Below are positions 33,726 through 44,520 of a stretch of DNA of 62,000 bases, piece by piece. Location of the stretch: the NCBI RefSeq assembly GCF_963678635.1, contig NC_087071.1, forward strand, positions 13,708,210 through 13,770,209, in the 5' to 3' direction. Under the pieces are notes generated by a model that saw nothing but the letters and a program-made list of their open reading frames with translations, was not told the DNA's origin and did not search any database. The position numbers and the translations under genes were made by a program. This DNA is from Symsagittifera roscoffensis. Its lineage: Eukaryota; Xenacoelomorpha; Acoela; Convolutidae. Each line of letters starts with the position of its first letter. Positions within the stretch are counted from its first letter, which is position 1.

Positions 33726-34740
33726 TCAGATTGTTTTCGGCGGAGATTTACTTTGTTCCAGTTCTTTGTCTTCGATGAACCCCTTTTCCCAGGAGTATAT
33801 TATCTCCTTCCGTAGCTCAGGTTTTAGTAGTCCGGTCTCGTCAACGATCCGCCTCACGTCATTTTTCGCGGCATCTCTTCTCTCTTGGTTCCAGCGGGCA
33901 TTCGCCTCCAGCAGTTCCTTTAGAGCTTTGACTCTTTGGCGATCCCTGTCCGAATTTACTTGCTGCTTATGCAGCGGACTGGTGTCCCTGCTGAGTTGTC
34001 GTTTGCGTACTAATTTGAGATTCTCTCTTGATTGGTCGATTCGGCGTTTCAATTGTGATGCTGTCAATGCTGATCGTTCCAAGTGTTGTTTAACTGAATA
34101 GTCAGAACTGCTTAGAAACTTATCCCTTACAATTTTAAATTCTGTTTTTGGAAGTCTGCCAAAGTGTGCTTGGAATGGAGTACTTGTATAGTTTTCTGTT
34201 TGTTCCACCGGAAATCTCGCATTATGGTACTAAGGCATAAATTGATCGATTTATAGTTTTCTTCTAGCAACATTAATCCCCAATCTTCTCTTCATGGTTT
34301 GTATTCTTCGTTCTACCAAACTAAAGCCTCAATGATCCCCCACCGGAGAAAATTTTTGCTCGATGTTAAGATCCGAACAAAACTTTTTTAGTGTTTTCCC
34401 CTTAAATCCTTAAATATGATCGGAGCGTATTGATTCCGGAATGCCATGTATGTCTATATAAGATCTCAAGAGTTTCACCGTGCACTTCCCACTTGTAGAT
34501 TTCGTAACTTTCACGGAAATATTGAGAGTCTATCTATAGCTACTAGGAGGTAGATTTTTTTTCCTCTGTGATTTTCTATAGGCCCCGCGTAATCTAATTG
34601 TACTTCCCGTACAGGCTGTCGAATTTTTTGGAATAAGGTATTTTATATTCTTACCATATCTGGTGCAACTACGACACTCTTCGGCTAGATTCACTATGTC
34701 CTTGTTCATATGCGGCCACCACAGGTATTGTGACACTCCT
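33726..34740 (-). pseudogene. element B integrase
   Basis: Minus-strand pieces in several frames give the zinc-binding part (YLWWPHMNKDIVNLAEECRS then CTRYGKN), the first catalytic Asp (VQLDYAGPIENHRGKKIYLL then VAIDR), a second Asp (SIRSDH), and the Glu region (SPVGDH then SLVERRIQTMKRRL), then TPFQAHFGRLPKTEFKIVRD. The three DDE positions are therefore visible, but stops interrupt the core. Confidence 0.75.
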
Positions 34741-35235
34741 AACATAGCCTCTTGGCCTGGATGTCCTCGGTGGGTCCTCTTCAGAACAGCTTGTCTCTAC
34801 TGAACCTGAACCGCTAGGCGATTGTTCACCAATATGCAATCGTCTTGCACAGACATCTGTGACCGCAATGGGTTCGATGTGGTCCCATTAATTCGAAGCC
34901 TTGCTTATCTCCCCTCTCTTTTACTCGTCTGAGGCGATCCATCCAGGTATCTTCGGTTGTTAATTAAGTTAACAAACTTTTATCGAACAGTTTTGATAAA
35001 TTGTCGAGGGTCTCCTCTTGTTGCTGCTTTTGCAGTTTCGGTTTACTGAACGACTTCGGTGGTTCAATGGCACATACCTCTTGTTCACTTTCAATGTCTT
35101 CTGTAGTCGTCAGATCCACCTCAATTACTTGCACCTCGCTCAACCTTCTTTTTACTCCGGTGTAGCTGGTTTGATGCTGATTTGACCTTGACAGTTTTCT
35201 GAGCTGTCTCTAGTTTCCTCTGTGTTTGCTACTAA
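34741..35235 (-). other. element B, broken stretch between spacer ORF and integrase
   Basis: Part of element B with many stops in all minus frames. No domain read. Confidence 0.5.
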
Positions 35236-35838
35236 CTATCTGTTAATGCTCCCCGGTATGTTGCTCTCTCCCCCGATCAGCTGCCAGAACGAAAGTAGTC
35301 TTTGGTCTGCTTCTCTTTGTTGTTCTGGCTCGAGTTGCCATTTAACTCGTGATGAGTGTCGTGTTTCACTGTTCGAGCTATCTCTATTTTTCCGGCCTCC
35401 ACGAACTATCTTTCTCGTGCGTTGTAATGTCTCAGTGACTTCCTCCTCTTCAGAAAGTTCGTTTGCATTTAACATTGAACGTTTCCATTTTGGATCCAGA
35501 ATGCTCTCCTCTCTATCGTCATTGCGCCAGTCCTGTGGTGTATCCGACCACCAGTCGTAAGATCTATTGAATTTTTCTGACATTTCGTTACTTGAGTCTG
35601 TTTTTTCTATCTTCTTCTGAGTTTGGGAAACTGTTTTCTCGGTGAATTTCAATTTCTTTGGGTACGACGGTTTGCTGAGTTGAGTTGACAAATAAATTAT
35701 CTGTTTGTCTTGAACTGCTGTGTTTAGATGTTTTGTCAGTCGTGAAAACTGTTTTTTCTCGTTCCGGTCGAGCCTTGTTCGTTTTTGACCATTTTTGGTT
35801 GTCATGGCAACCATTAATTGATGACTTATTCTCTGCAT
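35236..35838 (-). pseudogene. element B charged spacer between RNase H and integrase
   Basis: A long hydrophilic segment, read in two overlapping frames (35236-35838 and the end of 35588-36091). It is rich in Lys, Arg, Glu, Ser and Gln (for example NRSYDWWSDTPQDWRNDDRE, then ELSEEEEVTETLQRTRK). It shows no known domain and is longer than the short RNase H-integrase linker usual in gypsy pol. Confidence 0.5.
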
Positions 35839-35869
35839 TCCTTCTAGAACATTCTAGAACGTTTTCGTT

Positions 35870-36450
35870 CCGGTGGAGCGACCCAATGCCTTCCAGCCTA
35901 CTGCTCATGCAGTCTAATGCTTCATGAAACCAGTTTATTGTCGCCACTACAAACTTTTCGTCTAATTCTGACTCTGGCCAAGGATCATTGAAAAGATCAC
36001 GCGATAAGTAGTCGACTATACCCATGTCCCTCCCCGGAATGTGAACTATTTTAAACTGATATGGCAACAATCGATAGACCCACCGGGTCAAACGAGATTG
36101 ATAGGTCTTATTAGACTTATTACCGTCTAACGCTCATATGAGCGCTTTGTGATCTGTTGCAATGGTAAATGGTTTTCCCAAAAGGTAATGTTTGTATTTA
36201 TCTACTGCCCAAACAACTGCCAGTAGCTCCAATTCATTTGTTGCATATTTTTTTTCCTGCGAATTTAAGTGCCGCGATGCTAATGAGATTGGAACCCACA
36301 AACCTTCCTCTTTTTGTTGTTCCAATGTAGCGCCCAAGCCATCATGGCTTCAATCACACTTAACTCTTGTTTCTCGGTTAGCATCATAGTAATGTACTTT
36401 TGTAATATTTGCTACTGCCTCTTTTATTGCGTCAAATACCACAGTGTGCT
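35870..36450 (-). pseudogene. element B RNase H
   Basis: Pieces read GATLEQQKEEGLWVPISLAS, KKYATNELELLAVVWAVDKY, FTIATDHKALI, a stop, then LTRWVYRLLPYQFKIVHIPG and VDYLSRDLFNDPWPE. This is the gypsy RNase H with TNELELLA and TDH motifs. A stop right after TDHKALI breaks it. Confidence 0.85.
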
Positions 36451-36479
36451 CATTCCCCCACTCGAACTTTTTGACTGGT

Positions 36480-37330
36480 AATTTCATGTTTTTAGTTTAT
36501 TATTTTGGTTCTCTTCTCTGGGAAGTGGTCTTAATTTCTCAGTTAGACTTGCCGCGTTAGGTATAAATTTCGCTAAATGATTTATACTGCCCAGAAATGA
36601 CCTTAACTGTTTAAGCGATTTCGGTGGATTTAGATTTAAAATCGCTTCGGTTTTGGTGAATTTTGGACTAACCCCTGATACTGAGAGGTGATGTCCCAAC
36701 CAATCCACTTGTTGTTTGAAAAATTCTTTTTTGGATGTTTTCAATGGCAGATTCTCATCATCCAGTTTTTAAGTACCGATTCCACCAGTGTTCTATGTTC
36801 GATTTCATTTCCCTTCGACACAATGAGATTGTCGTCCAGAAAACAGAATGTGTTTTTAGCGTGATTGATAGTTCTGTCCATGGCTTTTTGGAATTCAGCT
36901 GGCATGTCAGCTAATACATAGAACCCTGTAGGAAATCTATATGTCCCGGTAGCCTTTCCGCCAACAATATTAAAGTTACACTGTACGCATATTTCAAGTC
37001 GAACACCGTAAAGTAAAGTGTACCACTTTTGTTTTCAGTAACAATTTGACCTACTCCATCGATGAGCTCATCGACGTTAGGCATTTGGTACTTAATTTTG
37101 AACAATTGTCTATTTATTGGTTTCGCGTTCATCGCCAATTTTATCGAATCGTCCTTTTTTTTACTGTTCTCACAATCGGGGCAATAAAACAATCGCTCGT
37201 ACATTTATCGAGCTTTGTGGTAAGACCTTCTGTCAACAGTTTTCCAATTTTTTTTCAACTTTGTCCTGAATGTGAATTGGAATTCTTCTCCTTTTTTCTT
37301 GAATTGGACATAGGGGGTATTTAAATTTCG
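36480..37330 (-). pseudogene. element B reverse transcriptase
   Basis: Recognisable pieces include NRQLFKIKYQMPNVDELID, LYFTVFDLKYAY, TYRFPTGFYVLADMPAEFQK, the active-site segment FCFLDDNLIVSKGNEIEHRT, and VDWLGHHLSVSGVSP with LRSFLGSINHLAKFIP. Both aspartates of the active site are present (LDD). Frame changes occur near 36760-36910 and 36950-37210. Confidence 0.85.
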
Positions 37331-37386
37331 AACTTACAATGAGATTTTTTGAAATCCCTTGTCTTCCAAATAAATTTCTGAGTTTA

Positions 37387-37770
37387 TTAAAAAAATCTTT
37401 CCTTCCAACCTTCTGACTGCTCGCACATGAGCACTTCAAAGCTGGTAAATTCCTTCGGAGCTGGTTTTCGTGTAGTAACTATCCCCACTTGTCCTTGCAG
37501 ATCGAAGCCCATGATGCATCTGGTTTTACGTTCTGTCACAAGAAATGTGGCGCCTTTCACCTCCCAGCCTGCCGACCGAAGATTCGTCTTCAAAGCTCCC
37601 AATACACTGTTTGGTTGTTTGTTGTAATCAACGAATTTTGTATGCAAGTTCAGTTTTTCCGACGGAATGAATCTTATTTCGCTTGATTTGTCCTCTATTT
37701 TCTTTTGCCGTAGCCCAATTTAGGAAAGAAACTGGACTTCCCGTGTCCACCGTCAGTTGTATTATTTGAT
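37387..37770 (-). pseudogene. element B aspartic protease
   Basis: Near 37750-37715 one frame reads LTVDTGSPVSFLNWATA, a retropepsin DTGS active site. A neighbouring frame continues with ATFLVTERKTRCIMGFDLQG and VGIVTTRKPAPKEF. The flap and ILG-like segment (IMGFDLQG) are visible, with a frame change between them. Confidence 0.75.
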
Positions 37771-37989
37771 TATCAATTCATACCATGGCCTTTAGTGATT
37801 TTACTCGTTTCAGCGTTGGGTCTCGAATTAAATCGATTTTCTGGACTTGTATCGTCTCTCCATTGATTTGTTCCTCATTTCACTGATTCGATCTTTCACA
37901 TATTTGGAGACTCTTTCGTTTTCCGACTGATATGTTTGTATCGACCTGACTTCGAAATCACTACATGACCCAAAGCTTTCACTTATCTG

Positions 37990-39078
37990 ATCGCATTCCT
38001 ATACAGATCCTTCCGATTCTTCCGCAACCCCACTTACTTGCTGAGATCTACACATTTTGGCAAAGTCATTGGGTTTACCACAATTCTTACAAGTTTTTCC
38101 CATCGCTGAACAGTTTTTCAAATGTCCCTGATCAAATGTCTTTCCACATCTGTTACATAGTTTTGTTTTCATGTTGGGTTTTTTTTTAATGTTTTGTCGT
38201 TTATTTGTTTCCCTTCTGTTTTGATTCTTTGTTGTACCAGACGAATTTCTAACTGCCATTACAGGTTCTTGTTTTATCCTCACTCCTCTCTCCCGAAGTG
38301 TAGTTGTTACTTGTTCCTGCTGTTGCCGCAGCATTTGTCTTTTGAAATACCAATGTGGTTAATTTACTATGTTCGAATTTTATCGCCCTTTTCAGAACTT
38401 CTTCGGGATCTAGAGTTTCGAATTTCAACGTGTCCTGCATTGTCATGTTTTTCATTTTCGAAATGAATAAATCACAGACTATCTCACTTTCCAATGTTCC
38501 CAATTCAGATCGGGCTGCTTGCGCAGTTAGCGCTGCATGAAATTGCTCCAGAGATTCCCCGGACTCTTGCATTTATATCTTTCATATGTTTCTTGTTTTA
38601 CCTTTTGAAACGAAACTTCTGCAAGTTCTGTGATTTCCCTGAACGACATTTTGGATAATTCGACATGCGGATTCTTTTGTAGAAATCGTTTCTTTCCCTC
38701 TGTACCAAGCGAGAGAAACAATCTGGACACCAGTTTCTCTTGGAGTTCGTTGAAGAAAATGATGTGTCCAACTCGTGGACCTCTTGTCCTTCTCTCTTCA
38801 TTTTTCCAGCAATATTCTATCCCTTGCTAACTTGTCTCTAAGATTCCTAGCAGTCGTCGCATGTTCAGTCTCTCCCTCTCGTGGTGTTTCTGGTCGAGGA
38901 GGTGGTTCTTCAAAAATGTCTTTGGATTTACGTTTTCTTTAACAGTTACTGCCATTAGAAATTGTTCAAATCAAATTTTGAACTGCCACGGAGGGTCTAA
39001 ATTTGCTGACGCCCAAAACACGGGTATTCCCAAATCCGTCCGATTGTCCTGTGCTGCAAATCCTGCTGGCTGCGCCAT
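37990..39078 (-). pseudogene. element B gag with CCHC-type zinc knuckles
   Basis: The ATG at 39078 gives MAQPAGFAAQDNRTDLGIPV then a stop in place of a conserved-looking codon. Further gag pieces read SRLFLSLGTEGKKRFLQKN, MQESGESLEQFHAALTAQAA and CDLFISKMKN (matrix/capsid-like). The nucleocapsid has LCNRCGKTFDQGHLKNC and TCKNCGKPNDFAKMCRS; in the second knuckle the histidine position is Asp. At least three frame or stop lesions are present. Confidence 0.8.
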
Positions 39079-39079
39079 G

Positions 39080-39212
39080 TGATATCCTATGCGGTATCGT
39101 GTGAAAACTAATGGTAATCAGAATTGAAAACTCTGAACTCTCAACCGAGTTTCAATGTCACATCACACAGTGACCTTGTGTACACCATAAAGTTATTAAC
39201 TATATCAACGCA
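39080..39212 (-). repeat. 5' LTR of element B, internally deleted
   Basis: 133 bp, matching the 3' LTR except for loss of 73 bp (counterpart of about 32288-32361) and roughly ten substitutions. In element sense the gag ATG begins two bases after the LTR end. Confidence 0.85.
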
Positions 39213-39748
39213 GGTTGGTAATACATAAATCAATTACTGCTATTGCAGTAGCAGTATGACATTGATATTGAAAAGAAATAACTTTTGACAGCAAAACTGA
39301 GCACCAGAACTCCATATAAAAGTTGACGAAAACCAAAATACGAAACTATTTTTGTATTGGTTTCTGTAATATTGTTGCAGTTTGTTTTTTTTTCTTTAAA
39401 GTAGTGTGACAACTTAAATGTTCAACCTGGAAGTTTCATTTTTCTCCTTTAACCAAAAATTTAGCTTTGACAAACTGCAAACTAAAAAAATGTATATTGG
39501 CGCTAGAATTAGAGTCTTATGATACTTTTATCACTTGAAGACTTCAAATAGATAAAAATAACGAAAATCAGCTTGCTGCATTTTTCAAAAATTTGAGATT
39601 GTTGAGTTTCTACTTGGTTTCAACGAACGCTATGATGCGCCAAAAAATAATCATAAATACAAAACCGTATAAAGAAAGAAGTATTGTTTTAATTTTTGGA
39701 GGGTGTAGGTAAATTATCAAGATTTTCTCGGATGGCTGTTAAAGGGGG
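39213..39748. other. 3' flank of the GPCR gene
   Basis: AT-rich, likely 3' UTR and intergenic between the GPCR stop (39749) and element B. No ORF supported and no clear AATAAA on the minus strand. Confidence 0.4.
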
Positions 39749-40315
39749 TTATTGGTTAGTTGCTGCGCTAGTTTGATTGAGTTGAGACCATTTTCTTCGG
39801 ATTTTTTTCGCAATTCTGGTGAGTCGTTGAATCAATTTGATAATTGGTTCATGAAAGGGTTTCATGAGGATTATCAGAATGATAGAATTAACGAATCCAA
39901 ATGATATCTTCACGGTTCGCAGAGACGCTTTGAGCGCCAACATCACAGTTGCATGAGTCAAAGAGATTGAATTCCATTCGTAGTCAAGGCCTTCGATTTT
40001 TTCTTTCTTCAACAAAAATTCGTCCATGAATTGTTGAATTGAACTTGTGTAAGCTGCCCCAATATTCAAACGGTCGTCACTCGTTGAACCAGTGAGTGCT
40101 TCCTTCAAAACGTCGGGTGTTACTAACAAAACCCAAGAAATCCACAAAATAGCAAAAGTTTTTGACAAAACTTCCTTTCGGTCCATTTGCTTCATTTCTC
40201 GCAAGCCTTGCCAAGTTTTCCAATATAGAAATCCAGAACAAAAAACAGCAGAGAGATGGAACGCAGCTGGCAGAATTATTGTGTGAACAAAGGTAGGAAG
40301 CAAACAAAATTTGCA
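39749..40315 (-). CDS. GPCR, last exon (TM5-TM7 and C-tail)
   Basis: On the minus strand a TTTTAG acceptor at 40316 opens an exon of 567 nt ending in TAA. It reads CKFCLLPTFVHTIILPAAFH (ECL2 into TM5), SAVFCSGFLYWKTWQGL (TM5), a basic loop, SKTFAILWISWVLLVTPDVL (TM6), then a long third extracellular loop and TVKISFGFVNSIILIILMKP (TM7), followed by a basic tail. The layout is that of a rhodopsin-type receptor, but TM7 has FVNSI...KP in place of NPxxY. Family and ligand cannot be named. It joins in phase 0 to the exon at 53250-53577 on the same strand. Confidence 0.65.
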   Translation of the reverse strand, partial: CKFCLLPTFVHTIILPAAFHLSAVFCSGFLYWKTWQGLREMKQMDRKEVLSKTFAILWISWVLLVTPDVLKEALTGSTSDDRLNIGAAYTSSIQQFMDEFLLKKEKIEGLDYEWNSISLTHATVMLALKASLRTVKISFGFVNSIILIILMKPFHEPIIKLIQRLTRIAKKIRRKWSQLNQTSAATNQ

Positions 40316-40859
40316 CTAAAATTTTCAGTTTTAACATGAGCAGGCGATCATTACGGGAACAAATCAATTTAGCGTTCATTGTGGTTTGTGCAAAAAAACA
40401 TGAAAATAGATATGTCGAGCAATTTGCAACCTTACTATTTTTTTAATACTTTTCTGTAGTGGAATTCAAGAGCGAATCTGCACTTTTTAGAAGGAGTAAA
40501 TTATTATACTGATGGTGTTCCAATCTGTAAATAACTAAAAAACTCTAAAACCTTTGTTTATTTGGTATTAACCTAAATTAATTGATTATAATGCTTTTTT
40601 TTCATGAAAGATTTACAATTTTTGTATAAGTTATAATTGTTTATTGTCGAAAAATTTTTGCACCGTAATTGTATACATTTTCATCTAAATTTGTGAAATT
40701 TTGTAATTTTCATCGATTTTGACCGAAGTAAAAACTTCAAAAAACATTCTCGTAATTTTCAAATCAGTTCAATTGATAACAATTCCTTATTTTTTGTTGA
40801 TTATTATTTGTTGAATTGAAACAAATTTTTTAACAATCAATACTTGTTTTAAGTATATG

Positions 40860-41400
40860 ATTAGTTTGGCCTAGATAGTTTTTACTTTCCGCGGTAACTT
40901 TCATCTAATTCGAAAAGATTTTCATAGAAAATTTATTCGGAAAGATTTCTGGTGTTTTTGAGCTCGCTTAGACATCTAAAAGTGACACTTATGAATAATT
41001 CCAAACATAAAATTTACAAATTAAAAAAATTCCAAAAAATTTTTTAGATGACTGATTGTCCGCGAGAACTTTTCATCTAATTTGATATTGTTTTTTGAAA
41101 TTTTTATAAGAAAATTTAGTTTCTTTTTAAGATCACTTAAGCATCCAACTTTGGAGCTGGTAACTGATTCTAACTATGAAAATTACAAATTCATAAAAAT
41201 AATTTCCAGAAATTTTGTTCTAGTTTGATGGCTGTTTTGTCAGAGATAATTTTCACTTTTTTTTACCTAATTTAAAGAGACTTTTAGAAAATTTCAATTA
41301 AAAGAAGTAAATTTACTTGAAGAATAAACAATCAATTTTGAAACTTATTGTTACTTGTTGCAACTTTTGAAGAAAACTGATGATCTATGTTTGGTTTGGT
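40860..41400. repeat. degenerate tandem repeat, three units of about 175 bp
   Basis: Units starting near 40861, 41045 and 41220 share, in order, TAGTTTGATGGCTG-like, TTTTCATCTAATTTGA-like, GAAAATTT, a CACTTAAGCATC-like and an ATGAAAATTACAAATT-like word. Divergence is high. Confidence 0.55.
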
Positions 41401-42603
41401 TTTTTGTTATGACAATCGGAAAAAAAATTACGAAAAAAAATCAAACGAAAAAAAAGTTATACTTCAGTGAAGATGTTGGCTACCAAGTTTTTTCCAAGTT
41501 TTTTTACGAAATTCAAAGAGTTTTTAAAATAATCAGTTTGGTCAAGCTCTTGGCTAATTTGTTCATGCTATGAAAATTTTTCTTAAAACGCTGATAGCGT
41601 AACGCGATTTACTTATGTGTGGCGAAATTTTCCAACTTGAAATGAGGCTAGCTATTAAACATATGAAATTCGTACGCTTCACACTTGATTTTCTCATTGT
41701 TCAAAAATTGTAGTTTTTAATAGTTTTTTCCCAGACACTTTTTGATAGGATTGAGAAACTTGGATTATTCAGGCCGTTGTCTTGATAAACTAGCAGTCTC
41801 ATTCTACTTAAAAAAGTCATTTCTGTTATGTTATCATAACTCTTTTTTTAATTATTTTTTCTTTGTACCTGGCACTTTAATGGTCAAAACACCTTGAAGC
41901 TGTAAATGGTAAGCTCGTTTTTTTTTAAATCTTTTTGATTCTTTTTCTGTTTTTTAACGTTCAAAAAAGGTCAAAATGAATGTTATCTAGTATTCGCTGA
42001 TAGATTGAATTGATAGTAAAACGTTGTGACTGAACTTTTACACGTTTTAAGGCCTCTCTCCCGGTTTATTGCACACATGCACGGGCACAAATATACAAAG
42101 AAGCACATCCACGCCTCGCATGCACCTTGTTGTCAAGTTACCCGCATCCAGTTTCAAGCGTTAATAATCGATTATAATACGATTTAGGATCAGTCTTACT
42201 TAAATTGAGAACTAATTGATTTTGTAAGAACTCTTGGAAAATATCACGATTATAATCACTTATAAATCCTTTAAACACCTAATTTCGGTAATTATAATCA
42301 AATATAATTGTCAAAAAATCATCATAATAATCCGTTTTAATCAATTATTTACGCTTAAACTTGGATGCGGGTACAAACTGGCTTGATAAAGATGGGCAAA
42401 ACAATAGAAGATATGCCGTAAAAAATGCAATTTTTGTGCAGGTCAGAATTTGTTTTTGCAAAGTTGAAAAACATAGTATTGTTTTTGTTTTGGGTGTTAG
42501 GAGCAAATCAAGGCAGTACTGTTTACTAATGACTTCTAAACACTTTTAAAAATTAATCACGGATTTGTAGGTTACTCAAATAAACTCACCCATAGGGATT
42601 CGT
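41401..42603. other. AT-rich intronic sequence
   Basis: No supported gene. A GC-richer piece at about 42050-42140 has no recognised content. Confidence 0.45.
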
Positions 42604-42780
42604 AATTATGTTCCTGTAGGTTGCATTTTGGATACTTGCTTCACTACACAAACATCTTGCAGGTGAATATTTTTGTTTTGAATTTATTGCTATTGTTAAA
42701 AAAATTGTTAGAATTGTTTCAATTTTTGGAAATTGAAAAAAGATTACAGCTCATATTAGCTCTTTCTATTCTTCCTATAG

Positions 42781-42842
42781 TAAAATGGGGAAATTCGTCA
42801 TGAAGTGCAAAAATTGCATAAGTCCCATCGTAAAATTAACCA
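42781..42842 (+). CDS. candidate small first coding exon with CxxC motif
   Basis: A 62 nt segment lies between a good acceptor (TATTCTTCCTATAG) and a consensus donor (CAG|GTAAGTG). An ATG four bases after the acceptor, with A at -3 and G at +4, reads MGKFVMKCKNCISPIVKLT. The CKNC pair suggests the start of a zinc ribbon. A second exon-like piece, 42620-42662, precedes it (acceptor TTCCTGTAG, donor CAG|GTGAAT). No downstream exon was identified, so this could be chance. It lies in the GPCR intron on the opposite strand. Confidence 0.3.
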
Positions 42843-42884
42843 GGTAAGTGCTTCGATTTTTTTTTACTAAACTTACTATAGGAA

Positions 42885-43560
42885 TCGGGTCGAGAAGCTA
42901 TTCATGTTTGAACCGTCTCGACCGATGATCGGTATGTTGCGACCGGCTCAACCAAAATTGAGTCTTTTTCGAGCGTTCCTCGCTAAAAATAGTACTCGAT
43001 CGTGATCGATAGTGCTCGACCCAAGCGTGCTCGAGCAAAAAAGCCTGCTCGACACTGAGCCCAGTTGCTCGAGTATCATTGGTGTGATCGATTGAGCTGT
43101 GCTCGAGCAATATTTCAACCGACACGGTCGGGGCGAACAATGTCATTTTTGGACTTTTTGAATAATTGTTTGTTCATTTTTGACTTTCTGATTCAAATTA
43201 TGTCTTGTTTATACTTTTTGAACCATGTGTTCGCCTTCTTGTGGCGGTCGATTGAATGATCAGCAAATAGGCTAGTCTAACTAGCTGCATACTGAAAATA
43301 CATACTGGAAATTTTTGCTATTTGAATTTGTTTCGCCGGAGAAAAACAATCCGACCTGCTCATTTAAGTTTCTAACGTGCTCGAGATCTGTTTCGACACT
43401 GCTCGATGTGTGATTCGGCCGAGATCGGGGTATGTTTTGACCTCCTCGAGCTATGTTTCGAATTTGGGCTCAGCACAAACCCTATCTCGAGTATTTTTAT
43501 TCGGCCGAGCACGACAAGTGCTCAACTTTAAAAGTCGAAACAAAATATTGGTTTCTCAAC
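42885..43560. repeat. CTCGAG-rich degenerate minisatellite
   Basis: Dense in TGCTCGAG, GTTTCGAC and ATGTTTCGA words. On the reverse strand these read GTCGAAACAT, the core of the 17.4-18.0 kb minisatellite, so the two arrays look like one family in opposite orientation. Confidence 0.6.
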
Positions 43561-44316
43561 CCGATGGGCACAGGTGAATGTTTCAATAAAAAGTTTGCTC
43601 CAATAAATAGCGAAAAGCAGTTCATGAACTGAGGACAAAATTTATGTGTTGTCTGTCCAAAATTGGTCCAGCAGTGAAGTTAATTGCTGATAATTTCACA
43701 CAAAATAGTTTCTCATTAATATTCTTCCGTCAAATGAAATGCGCCTCAAGATTAACATGAAATCAAAAAAATAATGATTTGTTTTTTTTTCATGCTGCAG
43801 TATTGTATTGTGTCCCTTCTAAGAGGGGGGATTTTCCTAGGGGGAGTCCCCATATACAGCAAAACCTCCAAGAAAGGGGTCCTTAACTCATTGAATTACT
43901 CATAAGCTAAGGTTTTTCAATGGATTGTTAAGTCGAACCCTTAATTTAAATGAACTACTCCTTAGGGTCACGCTAAGCTTAGCTTAAAAACAGATGATAT
44001 GGTAGACAGTCCTGTTTATCCTGGCTCCTTATATTGTTTAAAATATTTGGTTCAACTCCATCTTTCTCTCTCTCTATCTCTCTCTCTCTCTCTTCCGTGC
44101 AAACATCCAGCTAAAACAGAGTTGCTTGAGAACTGGACTGGGTTTTTGGGTTTTTGACTGGGTACACAGTTGTGTTTTTTCCATATGTACATATCTGTTT
44201 CTGCTTGCTTTCGTTTTGGAAGCTTTCCATGATGTTTCCTATCAGAAGTATAGGTAAAATTGCACCCCAACACGAACTCTATGAGCATCCCGAGTCGAGA
44301 TTTTTCACCTAATTTG
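43561..44316. other. intronic spacer with (CT)n tract
   Basis: Nothing coding. A CT-rich microsatellite lies at 44061-44094, and short purine/pyrimidine palindromic words at about 43820-43860. Confidence 0.45.
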
Positions 44317-44520
44317 AAGCAAGATTTGAGCGGTTTGAGCGGTTTTTTTAGACAATTACACTCAAAATCTTGCTTCAAAATGAGCGGTTTGAGCGGTTTT
44401 TGAACGGTTTATCTAGATAAACCGCTCAAAATCCGTTCAAATTAACGCATGCTGATTTAACGATCACTTTTTCAAAATATTCTCAAAGACTGATCGTTAA
44501 ATCAGCATGCGTTAAAACAA
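44317..44520. repeat. stacked-palindrome foldback element
   Basis: Three hairpins follow one another. First, GAAGCAAGATTTGAG (about 44318) faces CTCAAAATCTTGCTTC (about 44362). Second is the 20 bp perfect palindrome CGGTTTATCTAGATAAACCG at 44405-44424. Third is a perfect 25 bp inverted repeat, 44442-44466 with 44491-44515, around a 24 nt loop. The first part shares its word order with the repeat at 3197-3345. Confidence 0.85.

Larger units (their letters stand above)
32249..39212 (-). mobile_element. Ty3/gypsy LTR retrotransposon (element B), decayed
   Basis: The element lies between two related LTRs (32249-32454 and 39080-39212) and reads gag, protease, reverse transcriptase, RNase H, integrase on the minus strand, which is the Ty3/gypsy order. 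Flanking 5 bp GATTG and GGTTG match at 4 of 5 positions and probably are the target-site duplication. Every domain has stops or frame changes, so it is inactive. The LTRs differ by a 73 bp deletion and about ten substitutions, indicating an old insertion. Confidence 0.9.

Noticed and set aside
44052-44378. Minus ORF of 108 codons
   Set aside because: Ends in RERERDRERE coded by the CT microsatellite and begins in the foldback repeat; no domain.
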